A DNA stretch of 64,000 nt from assembly GCA_003665825.1 (NCBI GenBank), contig QPFY01000008.1, positions 930,001 to 994,000 of the forward strand. Direction: 5' to 3'. Numbering within the stretch: the first letter of the stretch is position 1; every line of letters begins with the position of its first letter. The notes under the pieces were generated by a model that ran no database searches, was not told the DNA's origin, and was given only the letters and a program-made list of their open reading frames with translations. A program made the position numbers and the translations under genes. Positions 21,728 through 32,580 of the stretch are shown one piece after another. Source of the DNA: Microbotryum silenes-acaulis (taxonomy: Eukaryota; Basidiomycota; Microbotryomycetes; Microbotryales; Microbotryaceae).

Positions 21728-22362
21728 TGAGGTGTAGTCATCTGTTGCCATATAAGGCAATTAAATGTCTCAGATCAAATTGATCCTTCTGGATAGGAAC
21801 AAGAAAGGATAGATCAACGCGGATTGGGAAAAAAAATAAATCGGATCTGATCCGATCCTCCGGTGATCTGATCCTATGAGAACCCTTGGAGCTACCGGCT
21901 CCACGTCTCTCGATGGCAACGGTCAAGACGCGAACTGGATCCGTCAACTCAGTCTCGAGTACTCAATCAACCTGCAAAAGACTCTGGACGAAGAGAAGGA
22001 GCCTGCCGAGCAGCAGTTGATGCAAGCCATCGGGCAATTAAGTTGGGTGTTCGGTGCCGACGAAAATCTGTCTCGGTTGCGAACGAGCGATCGCTGTACT
22101 GACTCGCGTATAGTCGATTGGCAACTGCTAGAAGCCGAGCGGAGTCGGTGAAGCCTGAAAGCTGACAGCAATTGTTAGAGCACCATAGATCTCGTTCTCT
22201 TTTAGAGTTCTGCTTGGCTCAGGAATGCAAACGCAAAGCTCGTTACACAACTTCGATGCCCTGGCAGCGGATGAGACGAGACTAGACAGACACCGTACCG
22301 CCGGAGAACAGCTTATATGGAAAGACGGAATGAACAACAATGTATTCGCAACAAAATGAATC

Positions 22363-24749
22363 CTAAACTGACAGTTGATAGAGCACGGATGTCTCCGGGT
22401 AAACACACTCACGGAACCGGGGAGTAAGAGCAAGAAGATTCGTCGCCGAGCACGAAAGATCCATGCCCTGACTGGCCAAGTCCGCCCACCCGGATAGCGC
22501 CCACCAATGCGCCCACACCGCAAAGACAATAGCGACTGTGCACCGATCCCGAAAAATATCGCTTTAGTGTCAAGGTCAAGTAAACTAAGTGCCATCCCTA
22601 CTCACCATGCCAGACCTGGTGACTCGCGAAAAAGATGTCCCAGCGCCCCGGTGCCGTGCATTCCGGAAACTGATAACCATAGAATGACAGTCCAACCAGA
22701 TAGGCGCTGACAGACAGCCCGACCGGCATAAGGTACTTGACCGTGTCGAACAAACCGTACAGAACCGCCATGTGCAAGACGGGCATGATTGCGCTGCCGC
22801 CCAATGACAAGAAGAACGCGATGCGTGCACTCTTGTACTCCCGTTCGTTGAACCATGCCTGCCAGGGAAAGACCATGCCCATGACACCAAGTGCCCCAGA
22901 AAAGACGATGTAGACCGTCGCGAGTTGAGGGCGGCAGTAGAAGCCGTAGTATTCGATTCCCATCACCGAAGCGGCGATGAGGCCCGAAATGCCAACGTAA
23001 TCGACGCACGCGGCGCCTCGGTGCCAATGATCCGTCGCACATCCGGCCATGAGATGCCAGGCCGTAGAGCACAGAAGGCACTTCATGGCGGCACCAACGA
23101 AAACGAGCGCGATTGCTGTGTCGGCCCAGTGCGAGTTCGGCAACCAATGAGGCGAGCCCGGCATGACGTAGACGAGCAGATAGACGAGTGAAAGGAAGCC
23201 AACGAAATGGGACTGAGAGTCCACCACTACGTCAGCAAACTGTTCCAAGCTGGGAACGAGCTCATGTGGCTTTCTCACATCAGTGACTCACTTGAATGTT
23301 GATGGTCTCATTGTGAATCTCAAAGGCGGATCGTAGCAAGACACCCCAGCGTTCGATCGGATAGAATCGATAGCCCGTGATGATGTGCTCGTTATTGCGC
23401 CACGGGAATGGCAGCTCTTCGTACCTCAGCAGACGCTCCTTGCCTCGTGACAATGCGGCATGGTAGAACTTGGCGGCCTCGTCGAGTGCAGCACTGCTCG
23501 ATGACGAGAGCAGCGCTGTCAGCTCGTTTGCGCCGTCCTGCAGATGCGCGACACCGGCCTGTAGGCTGTCCGAGGCCTCGTTGCGAAGGGTCCGTAGATT
23601 ATTCGACACTTTATCGAACGTTGCCGTGCCAGGTCGGTACCTCTGCAACGCTCCACCGAGACGGGTCGACTCCGCAGCAAAGTAGTCGCGCATCTCGGTC
23701 AGCACAACTGCAGGGGTCGATGGCAAGGTGGGCAGTGTGGGCATGAAGGACGACACCCGCTCGGTTGTTGAAATCGAGTTGAGCACGTGCTGCAGTGCGG
23801 CCAACTCGCTGGATACGCGTGAGAGCAAAGCTGAGGCAGAGTCTGACGCACGTTGTCGGCCATTGTCGAATCGGGCGCGGAAGTTGAGTCGGGGTAGCGA
23901 GGGGATCGGATGGTCTTCGAGGAAGTGGTCGAGTGCCTGTCGGGCCTCGGGTGAAAGTTGGAACTGCACAAGCGCGGGCGAAGTCGTGCCATCGACGTAG
24001 GTTGGAGAATTGAGCGTCGACAAGGAGGGCCACCCGCTGCGAACTGCGTTGAGAAATCGCGAGGCCTTGGTGATGAAAAGCTCGAGCGCGCTGATCTCTT
24101 GCTTGACCTGCTCCCATGTCGGCTGGCCCTTTGCCGCGAGTGCGGGGTCGACGGCAGCTCTCCGCCGCCGTGACCTGACAGCGTTCACAATGACGTCGCG
24201 CTCGGATTCGCTCAGCTCGGCCAGACACTCGATCTCGTCGTCGTAGGTCTCGAGCGCTTCGTTGTCGCGCTCGTTCTCCGTCTCGGTCTCGGTTTCGGGT
24301 TCTACGCAGCTGGAATCACCGCTGCGGCAGTCCTCTGATTCGCTTTCCGCGACATAGGCTTTGAGCAGCTGTATGTTGTGCTCGACCTGGTCGACTCGAC
24401 CGAGCACGTACTCGCGTAGAGTCCAGATGGAGCCGGACAAATCGAGCGAGGTGAGAAGGGCCGAGCCATAGTCGAGTGACGAGGCCGACGACGATGATGG
24501 TGGGCACATGGTGTGGTGCATCGACTTGGCCCTAGGTCGCAGGGTCGGGCGCTTGGATTGGTCTACGTCGGACAGTTCATCAACGGGAGGGTCGGCCGAG
24601 GTCGGTGATGAGGGGGGTGAGAGTGAGATCGCCGGCTGTGCGCGTGCACAGAACGGCGACGACAACGCCGGGCCCGAGGACGAAGCCGAAGTCGAAGGGC
24701 CCGAGGTTGAAACGCGGCTCGATCGACGCCGCCTCATTGTGCTGGACAT
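22363..24749 (-). CDS. IZH3: PAQR/ADIPOR membrane receptor, Izh3-like
   Basis: Seven-helix protein of the progestin/adipoQ receptor and hemolysin III superfamily; yeast Izh proteins affect zinc and sterol homeostasis. Exons 24749-23292, 23212-22606 and 22535-22363 give 745 residues, all in phase. The first about 450 residues are a soluble, Ser/Glu-rich extension with helical segments (acidic run ETETETENERDNEALE; RDYFAAESTRLGG-type helices), as in Izh3. The membrane part begins at ITGYRFYPIERWGVLL and EIHNETINIQ/SHFVGFL, the family E-x2-N-x3-H box split by intron 1. It includes the STAWHLMAGC segment (conserved S/H region) and GAACVDYVGISGLI, and ends with SHQVWHVAIVFAVWAHWWAL, carrying the C-terminal HxxxH-like histidines that bind metal. 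The C-terminal tail after the last helix is uncertain because a GTGAGT donor lies in it. Confidence 0.88.
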
Positions 24750-25795
24750 GGTGGAATAGCTGTGGGCACTGAGCAGAGACTATGGGATGAACAAGGGAGG
24801 AGAGTCGGATCAGCGCCGTCGATGAGCCGGAACGGTTAATGCGCATCGTCGGTCGTCATCTAATTCGAACGCCACACACACGCGCTATTACCAGGCGGGA
24901 GGCGCCGCCACCAGGCCGGGAAGCGATGCCACATGCGTCGCAGCCGACAACGGGGGCAGCAGGGGCAACAGGCGGGACACGTGAGCACGGCACAGCAGAT
25001 GGATCAAACCGGTTGATATTCTGCCGCAAACGGCACGGGGGCCTCAGCCACCCACCGCAGCCGCATCATGCGCATCCGTGGCCCGCGATTCGCAGCCGCT
25101 CCGACGGCCTCGGCCTCCACCGTACACGGCATGCAGGTTTTGTCGAATGCGGAGCAACGCACATCCGAAATTGGAATGAAGGCCCCTAGACCCAGATCGA
25201 TAGCAGCCGAGGCAGTGGCGACGTTGGCGTCGACAATCCTGAAGTCGGCGTCAACGAGTGAGTGAGAACTAACCCTGCTTCGCGGGGTCGTTGCGGCACA
25301 CTGGGTCGCAAGGGATGGGTTGTGGTAGATTCGGGGTATCGAGCCGCTACCGTTAGAATGTACACAGGGGCGGAGTTGCCGAGCCAGTGCGGTGTGGCAC
25401 CGTAGTGATTCGCAGAGACAAAAGGTTGGGCTCGGAACAAGCCGAATCTACTGGTCTCGGGGCGTCGGAGTCGGTTATGAGGCCCAGGTACCCAGGTTCC
25501 ACACCGAGTTGCCTCAATTCAGTTTTCATCGGGGGTTTATTTTGATCGCGCAAAAATTCTGGACTAATCGTTCAGCAATTGAGTAGTGTTGCGGGGTTCC
25601 CAGGTCCGCACTGGGCCCGACAAGTAGCGACAACTTGAAGTGCTCCCTACAGCCACTGGTCTCTGCCAAGTCGACCACTGTCGACCATGCTCGTGAGCTC
25701 GAGTGAATCGCCGGGCGATGGCTCGTTCACGCCCTCTACCACTCTCTCATACCGGTCCCTCGCTCGTCCCCGTCTTCCTCTGTAGCACCCAAGCC
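24750..25795. other. Divergent promoter region PAQR / IVD
   Basis: About 1.05 kb between two divergent genes. Open frames at 24839-25189 and 25392-25586 have no motif or splicing support. Confidence 0.5.
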
Positions 25796-27932
25796 ATGGC
25801 CTCCCTCCTCCCCTCGTGGACGCGCATGGCGCTTCGCACGTCGTCGCAAGCCCGCTCTCGTGCCGCTGCGGCCGCCGCCATCGCCAGACCAGCCCCAGCC
25901 GTCGGAGCCTCACGCGCCTACTCAGGTTACGGACGAGAGCTGGCCGGCTTGACCGAGGATCAGAGCGAGCTGCGGGAGTCGATTGCGAGCTTCGTTGATG
26001 CTCATGTCGCTCCCTTGGCCGACCAAACGGACAAGGTCAGTCGCACGTTGTCTCGCTCCGGATCGAGGCGGTGGCGAGGCTGTCCGACACCTGAGCTCAG
26101 CGCCCCATCCGCGGACGGGTCGGCCTGACCTGGTCGGGGTGGAGCTCATCTTTGGCTCGCTTCGGCAAACCGAGTCGACCCCCCGCTCGACTCGCGACGC
26201 GAACCGATTCATCATCAGTAACTGACTCATGTCGTCGATGTGCACAGGAGAATGCGTTCCCGATGCAGCTATGGGAAAAGTTTGGCGAGATGGGAATTCT
26301 CGGCATCACCGCACCCGAAGAGTGAGTGTCAGATTCCCTTCAGAGCAGGCCTGAACAGGCCTGAACCTGAGCATGCGAGGACCCCGGAGAGATTGACTGC
26401 ACTGCATTCGGCTTCTCCTCTCGCGAGTCCAAACCAGGGCTAACGCATGATCTAGTCCACGTGGTTCAGGTATGGTGGACTGAACAAGAGCTACCTCGAA
26501 CACGTTATTGTCATGGAAGAGGTGAGTGACGAGCGATGCTCGCCAGCGCTGCGCTCGCGCGTTGGCCCACGCCACAACCCTTCTGAAGCCTTCTGATCCC
26601 CACGGCACGATCGGGATCGCCGCCGTGCTGTCAATCGAACGCTCTCGCTGATCACACTCGCCTGGTGATGCTCACCCACCTCGCTTCTTTTCGGAGTGAC
26701 GCAGCTCTCACGCGCATCCGGCTCGATTGCACTGTCGTATGGAGCCCACTCGAATCTCTGCATCAATCAGGTCAGTCCCGTGCCTAGCTCTCCGGGTCGC
26801 ACTTCCCCTGCTGCGCCGGCTCTCGAATCTCGACGCCGTGGTACTGACCGTGCTTGGCACCCACTTGTGCCCACCTTCCCGATCATGGATAGCTCGTCCG
26901 CAATGGTAACGATGCCCAAAAGGCAAAGTACCTTCCCGACCTCATCTCGGGCAAAAAGGTCGGTTCCTTGGCCATGAGCGAACCGGGGAGTGGGTCCGAC
27001 GTCGTCAGCATGAAGCTCAAGGCCGAAAAGAAGGGGGATCGATACGTCCTCAACGGCAACAAGTTTTGGATCACCAACGGACCCGATGCGTCCACTTTGC
27101 TCGTCTACGCTAAGACCGAGCCAGACAAGGGATCCAAGGGCATCACGACATTTATTATCGAAAAGGGGATGAAAGGCTTCTCGACCCATCAGAAACTCGA
27201 CAAGTTCGGTATGCGCGGAAGCAATACGTGCGAACTCGTATTCGAAGACTGTGAAGTGCCTGAGGAGAACGTTCTCGGCCCCGTCAACGGGGGTGCCCGC
27301 GTCTTGATGTCGGGCCTCGACCTCGAACGACTGGTGCTGTCCGGTGGTCCGCTAGGCTTGATGCAAGCCGCTTTCGACGTCGCGATCCCCTACGTTCATG
27401 AACGGGAGCAGTTCGGACAGGCCGTCGGGACTTTCCAACTGATGCAGGGCAAGATCGCCGACATGTATACTAAGCTGTCGGCGACGCGAGCTTACGTCTA
27501 TGCCGTTGGGCGGGCCTGCGATGCTGGTCATGTCAGTCGACGCGACTGCGCAGGCGTCATCTTGTATTCAAGTGACCGAGCGATGGAGGTGACCCTTGAG
27601 GCGATGCAGATGTTGGGTGGCAACGGATACATTAAGTGAGTGTCTCGATCGAGATGAGCTTCGAAATTCCTCGAGCTACATCGACTGACCTCAACGACTT
27701 GGGCCTGTGACTTTTAGCGACTACCCCACGGGACGATTGGTGCGGGATGCGCAGTTGTACCGTGTGGTGAGTTTCTGGGGGAAAGCATACAAGCTCCTTT
27801 CTCTCGATGCTATAAGGGACGCAAAGAATCTGACGGAGAGCCTGATTTTCTTGACAGGGTGCCGGTACATGCGAGGTTCGACGTTTGTTGATTGGCCGAG
27901 AGTTCAATCAGGAGTTTGGGATACGTAGCTAG
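25796..27932 (+). CDS. IVD: Isovaleryl-CoA dehydrogenase, mitochondrial
   Basis: Flavoprotein of leucine breakdown: oxidises isovaleryl-CoA to 3-methylcrotonyl-CoA and passes electrons to ETF in the mitochondrial matrix. Seven exons: 25796-26035, 26248-26321, 26470-26521, 26705-26770, 26893-27635, 27718-27766 and 27858-27932 (432 residues, phases consistent). The N-terminus is Arg/Ala-rich without acids (a matrix presequence). Diagnostic blocks are [34 protein letters not shown] (flavin-binding signature), [28 protein letters not shown] with the catalytic Glu in LDLERL that distinguishes IVD from other acyl-CoA dehydrogenases, [13 protein letters not shown] and [16 protein letters not shown]. 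The start ATG 25796 lies in a GCCATGG context. It is the only leucine-catabolism gene in the window. Convergent with RPL4. Confidence 0.95.
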
Positions 27933-28358
27933 AGAGGGCCGAACCCCTGGTCTTGGATCGTCAAGAGCCGGTCGTGGTCTGGAATGTGATAAATATGCCC
28001 CAGGCGAATGAGTTACGCGAGAGTATGGTCCGTAGGCTCTTGCGCCCCCCCCAGGTCCGAGTCAAACCCGTTCGCCAGGCCACCGAGAGTGTTCTTCCTT
28101 GAAACGCTGTTCTCTGGAGTGGCAGGGGAGGAATTGTCCATAGGAAAAGAGATCGTATTTCATACGACTAAATACAGATCATCGAATTATTTCCTACCAA
28201 AGCTAGGTAGTCGACCATTCAACGACAGCGCCAAAGAACAGGCCACCATTGAAGCACCTCGCGGAAAGAATCGAAACCGCCTCATTCCCTTCCAAGGAAC
28301 ATCGCCGACTTGTCTTTTCCTTTTTCAAAATCGACATTCGGATCCAGGATCAGATCGC
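27933..28358. other. 3' intergenic between convergent IVD and RPL4
   Basis: 426 bp, no frame of interest; presumably the two 3' UTRs and terminators. Confidence 0.5.
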
Positions 28359-29581
28359 TTAAGCCGACGTCAGGTTGGCCTTCCACTCCTTGGATGCCTT
28401 GACCAGAGGTTGCTTGTGGCCCGACTTCTTGGCCTTGCCTTCTTTGGCCGACTTCTCCGCCGCGAGGGCTTGACGGATCGACGTCTTGGCGTAAGGGTTT
28501 AGGCGGAACAAGACGGCTCGGTTCTTCAGCGCGTTCTTGCGCTGGACGTTGGCGCGCTTGGTTGTGGGCGCACCGGCGGCCTTGACGACGGATTGGATTT
28601 CGCTGAAGAAGAAAAGAGGGCATAGAGCTCAGAGGGTCAGCGAAGATGCCATTTTTGGGCCTGATGGCCGAGTGAGATGATCATGAGCAAGAAGACTGAC
28701 TCGGAGTTGATGATGCGGGTGACATCGGGGTTAGTGATCTTGGAGATGGGGAGGGTGTAGCCCTTCTTAAGGGTCGAGGCTTTCTCGTAGGTGCCGAACA
28801 CCTCGTCGAGCTGGGCGAAAGCGCCCTCGGTCCAGATGACGAATCGACCCAGGTGACCTCCGGGTGCGAGTTGGAGAAGGTTGAGGCTTCGGACGTTGGC
28901 GGTCTCGACGCCGGGAATGTTGCGGAACGCCTTGACGATGCCCTTGTCCTCGTTGTAGACGATCAGGGGGCCGCGGCGTTGGCGGTGCTTGCGGTTGCGG
29001 GCCTTACCCTTACCGGCGCGGACCTTCTTGGACACGATGACCTTCGTGACGTCAGCGTGGGCGTGGAGGCCCTGGAGCGCGGCGACGGCGGCCTTGGTCT
29101 TTTGGATCGACTCGACTGACGACGAGACGACGAGGGGGATCTCGGAAACGGCCTCGATGCGGTGGCCACGGGCGAGGACGAGCGAGGGGAGAGCGGTGGC
29201 CGCGACGGCCGAGACGACGGCGAATCGCTTCTGGTTCAAGTTGACCTTGACCTGCCACTTGCGCCAGGTCTTGGTGGGCGCGAACATGCGACCGCCTCGG
29301 CACATGTTACCGAACGCAGCTTGGCCCGAACGGTGCGTTCCTCCACCACCGACACGGGGGATACGCGCGACGGCACGACCGGTTCCCCACGACTCGGCCG
29401 AGGTCTGGTGACCAGCATTCTCGGCGACGGAGTAGGCCTGGCGACGGTTCTTGGCGACCGACTTGTGGATCTGCGCCACGACGTCGTTACGGATCGGCGC
29501 GGTGAAGACGGCGGGCAAAGGGAGCGTGCTCGTCGACTCGCCTTCGAGCGAGCGCACTTGAACAACGGGACGCGAGGCCAT
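28359..29581 (-). CDS. RPL4: 60S ribosomal protein L4 (uL4)
   Basis: Large-subunit protein whose long internal loop reaches the peptide exit tunnel. Exon 29581-28701 and exon 28602-28359 give 374 residues; intron phase 2 with donor GTCAGT. Sequence blocks typical of eukaryotic uL4 are visible: [92 protein letters not shown] and the lysine-rich C-terminal tail ([16 protein letters not shown]). Length is close to yeast Rpl4 (362). Codon use is strongly biased to C/G-ending codons, as expected for high expression, which also makes several long mirror frames on the opposite strand. Confidence 0.97.
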
Positions 29582-30055
29582 GATAGAGCTGGAGAAAGGA
29601 GGAAGCCCCCATAAGAAAGCAGAGGACATGCATCAGCTTACGATCCCTGTTCGCAGTGTGCAGGTACGATGAACATGGCGCGGACAAGAGCGCTACCACA
29701 ATTTGGCTCAGCGAAGGCCAATCGCGGCTCCGCGCCAGCACGCGGGCGGTTGGCGTCGCAGCGTCAAGCTACCTTGTGTTGCCGGGCCACGCGAGTCGCA
29801 CCACGGCAACGGCAGATCGAACACAGGTGTGTGTGCACAAGTACCGTCGAGCGAAGAGGTGGAGACGAGTAGCCCCACAGTGACAGTGAACGAAGTCCAC
29901 TCTCTGCACGTCGGGCGTATTGTACACGTCGAGCTTGATCGCACCGGCGCACCGCCCGCCCCTCACGCAGCTTTTTTCCTCCGCGCAAGTTCCCGCTCGC
30001 TCGCACTCGCACCTACGTCGGCCGGCCATACCCGTTCCAACGCCAGTGACAGAAC
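29582..30055. other. Divergent promoter region of RPL4
   Basis: 474 bp upstream of RPL4 and of the small plus-strand gene at 30056. Overlapping short frames on both strands; none supported. Confidence 0.5.
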
Positions 30056-30501
30056 ATGACCCTAGTCGTCGAAGCGTCCAAGAAACGTGGCTCGGGCGGC
30101 CAAGAGACTCACAAGTTCCTGTGGTGGGGAGGGTGGGGAAAGGCGTGAGTATGGAAGCGGAGGAAATTCAGCGCTCGCCTCGAGACTGCCTCGAGGTAGT
30201 CACGACAGCCTCGCGCTCGGACCACCTCAGACCCCTCCTTAGGTGCAACCAAAAACTACTTGGCTGCACTTTGACGGCAACCAGGCAAAATTTACACGCG
30301 GATCTCGACTTGAGGTAAGACGATGCAGTAGTACGACTTCATCTTTCAATCTCTTTTTTTGCTATTAGTACTCTGACAGCCCAAGTCACCGCTCGCTCCA
30401 AGTCAATTCTTCGACCCTACATGATAGTGAAGCACGCCCCGGGTGTGCCCAGATTCTTCCATACTATCACAACTATCAACTTACCGCTTTACCCTATGTA
30501 A
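30056..30501 (+). CDS. Small protein of unknown function, 3 exons (97 aa)
   Basis: Unrecognised. ATG 30056 opens MTLVVEASKKRGSGGQ ... HKFLWWGGWGKA. A GTGAGT donor at 30145 and acceptor TTAG lead to 30243-30314. A GTAAGA donor then leads to 30369-30501 after CTATTAG, with the two junctions in phase. The last exon encodes KSILRPYMIVKHAPGVPRFF and ends LPLYPM. An alternative acceptor at 30284 in the same frame would shorten exon 2 by 42 nt. The protein is basic and Trp-rich in the middle; no clear signal or membrane helix. Three exons in phase and a position divergent from RPL4 support a real gene, but there is no family support. Confidence 0.45.
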
Positions 30502-31070
30502 GCTTTCGGCTCGAAACGGCGACGGCGGCTCCCCAGCGTTGATAGAGTCCTGTCCGATTCGCCATTTCCCGATTCGTCGAATGCCCGGTCGGCCGCAGCT
30601 ATAGCACCCACCCAAACACCATTCATTCCTGATCGACTTTCTTCAGACGCAGATACTGGTGATTTTGCCGCCATGGGCCTCGGCGGAGCCAGTCTGACGA
30701 TCTTAGGTCGATTGCCAGGGGTAGTAGACGCCTCACCCTTGTTGGCTCTTGGAGTCCGCGGTAACAACTTGAAGAGTTTCTACGCAGTTTGATCCGTTTG
30801 GCGTCGAACTAGAGGTTCAATATTATATGAATTCGAATAATGGACCATCTCGCCCCTGAGATACAAGTGAAGCGAAATAGCCAAGGGGGTAGAAGAGCCC
30901 GGGATGTCAACCCTGGTTGGAACTCTCACCGGTGAAGCGCGCGATTGGCTCCAAGCGCCGGGTGCTTGAAGCCATTCCCAAGACCAAATTTATTAGCAAT
31001 GGTTGGGTGAACACTAGCCCGGGGTCGCTCGGGTTCGCACTTAGTTCGCTCCGCAGCACGAACTCGAACC
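30502..31070. other. Intergenic; unsupported minus-strand frame
   Basis: A minus-strand open frame (30767-30489, TPRANKGEASTTPGNRPKIV) has protein-like composition but starts at TTG and has no linked exon I can defend. Otherwise this is presumably the promoter of the CCDC25 homologue. Confidence 0.35.
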
Positions 31071-32364
31071 ATGGTTTACTTCTACAGTTGCACGGCGCTT
31101 GGGGAGGGTAAAACGGTGACAATATACGCAGGCAGAGACAAAGTAAGGCTTCCCTCATACATCTGAATGTGCTTGGCCGCGAGCTGATCGTTTGGGTCGG
31201 TCCGACCGGTCGTCCGTCTTGCAGATTGAAAGTAAGCCGTGCATCTGGACAATGTCCTCCACCACACTGCTCACGATCGCATCAGCTCTAATTGATTGTT
31301 CGCAGACGAAGACCTTATACGTTATGCGCTACCGCAGGGTACGTGAGCACCTGGACGCCTCACCCGCCGGTATTCGATCACGTGTTCAAGCTGTCGACGA
31401 GCATCACTGCAATCCGCCCGACGTAGCGTTGACCAGCCACTGACGGGTCTGCTCTTACCAGCAGACGTTTGGGTCCACGTCGACAAGCTCTCCTCGCCAC
31501 ACATCTATATCCGTCTCCCCACGTGGATTCCGTCGTGGGAAGCGATCCCAAAATCGGTACTTGACGATGCCGCCCAGCTGGTGAAAGCCGGGTCGATCCA
31601 GGTGGGCTGACATGGCGCAACGAGTCGGAAACGTTGGATTCGATCACAGATCTGATGAACAACATATCCTTTACGGGTCTTTGTGAGTCAGGGTAAAAAG
31701 AAAGACAACATCACCGTGATCTATACGCCAGCGAGCAATCTTCTCAAGACCGGGGAGATGGATGTGGGGACAGGTCAGTGGTTTTCCCAAAGTCGTCACA
31801 TCACATAACAGCTCCTTCGGTGGCTCAAACGTGACAACCGAAGTCGTCGTCGTCGTCTTCTTCGTGGAGAAGGCTAAGACACTATATCACCGCACTCTTA
31901 CCTCAGTCTCGTTCAAAAACGATCGACTCGTTCGACGGGTCTACGTCGCTGAGCGCATCAACGCCATCGCCAACCGGCTGAACAAAACACGGGTTGAAAG
32001 AGTCGTCGATCATGAGGCTGATAAGATTGAAAGGGAACAGAAGGAGGCAAAGGAGAGGAGACTGGAGTCGAATGAAAGGGTACGTTGCGTGTACTGCCTT
32101 TTCGCAGGTCTAGGCATGGCGAACATCAAGCTTTGTCGCAAATTCGTTTTGACGACGCCAACTATTCGACTGACTCTTCGTTGCTGCGATTGACAGAGGA
32201 ACAGGGAGCTGGAATTAAGCCGACTGAGAAAGGCCGAGTCCGAGTCTAGGGACTATTCAAGGCTACACGAGACGAAAGCCGCGCTGAGCTACGAGGAGGA
32301 GGAAGCCGAATGGAACAGTCGCCAGAAAGATGGCGAATTTGATCCCGATGAGGATTTCATGTAG
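31071..32364 (+). CDS. CCDC25: CCDC25/Jlp2 homologue (NFACT-R/DUF814 protein)
   Basis: Seven exons: 31071-31142, 31225-31231 (7 nt), 31306-31338, 31462-31601, 31692-31773, 31907-32079 and 32197-32364 (224 residues). The order and spacing of conserved blocks match CCDC25 end to end: [91 protein letters not shown] and a terminal acidic DEDFM. The first 120 residues are the NFACT-R domain; the last 80 are a charged coiled coil. The family relates to the RNA-binding R domain of ribosome-quality-control factor NEMF/Rqc2; human CCDC25 has also been reported as a membrane DNA sensor. The 7-nt exon encodes only Ile-Glu plus one base and is required for frame continuity. Confidence 0.92.
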
Positions 32365-32580
32365 TCCTACTAAGTTGAGACCGCAACGCAAGTATATCTT
32401 TGTTCAAGCGCAAATACCACCAACCTCCGACTATGATTGCAGAGCCCAGGCCAGCATGTCCAAAATGTCGTGCAAGGGTCGGAGTTCCCCCGTGTCCCTC
32501 TCCCCCCCGAGAGGGCTTTTTATCGGCTCCCGCACGCGAGATCGACGTGCCCCACGTGCTAGCTGCTCGTCCCGAACACG

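Larger units (their letters stand above)
18409..21888 (+). mobile_element. hAT-superfamily DNA transposon with 8-bp TSD
   Basis: A complete 3480-bp element. The terminal inverted repeat CAAGGGTTCTCATAGGATCA starts at 18409 and its reverse complement ends at 21888. The 8-mer GAGCTACC flanks both sides (18401-18408 and 21889-21896), which is the hAT signature. Subterminal regions are packed with GGATCAGATC/GATCTGATCC and AGGATAGATCA motifs on both sides, as expected for transposase binding sites. The left end also carries a run of 76 A residues (18525-18600). It encodes one transposase (18886-21727), which is interrupted by a foldback element. Confidence 0.93.
18376..22151 (+). pseudogene. Small host reading frame split by the hAT insertion
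   Basis: An ATG at 18376 opens 11 codons (MAPDPEPLRAT) ending exactly at the left target duplication. Directly after the right duplication, 21897-22151 continues as 85 codons in the same frame to a TGA. Undoing the insertion, keeping one copy of GAGCTACC, gives a 95-residue frame rich in Glu, Gln and Leu (for example SLEYSINLQKTLDEEKE and QQLMQAIGQLSWVFGA), which looks helical. I do not recognise the protein; it may also have been an exon of something longer. In this copy the N-terminus and promoter are separated from the body by 3.5 kb. An ATG just inside the right terminus (21876) could in theory restart translation of the distal part. Confidence 0.6.

Noticed and set aside
29162..29614. 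Long plus-strand frame opposite RPL4
   Set aside because: Mirror frame caused by the strong codon bias of RPL4; no start context, motif or splicing.
30489..30767. Minus-strand frame with protein-like composition
   Set aside because: No ATG, no upstream exon with matching phase, no family resemblance.
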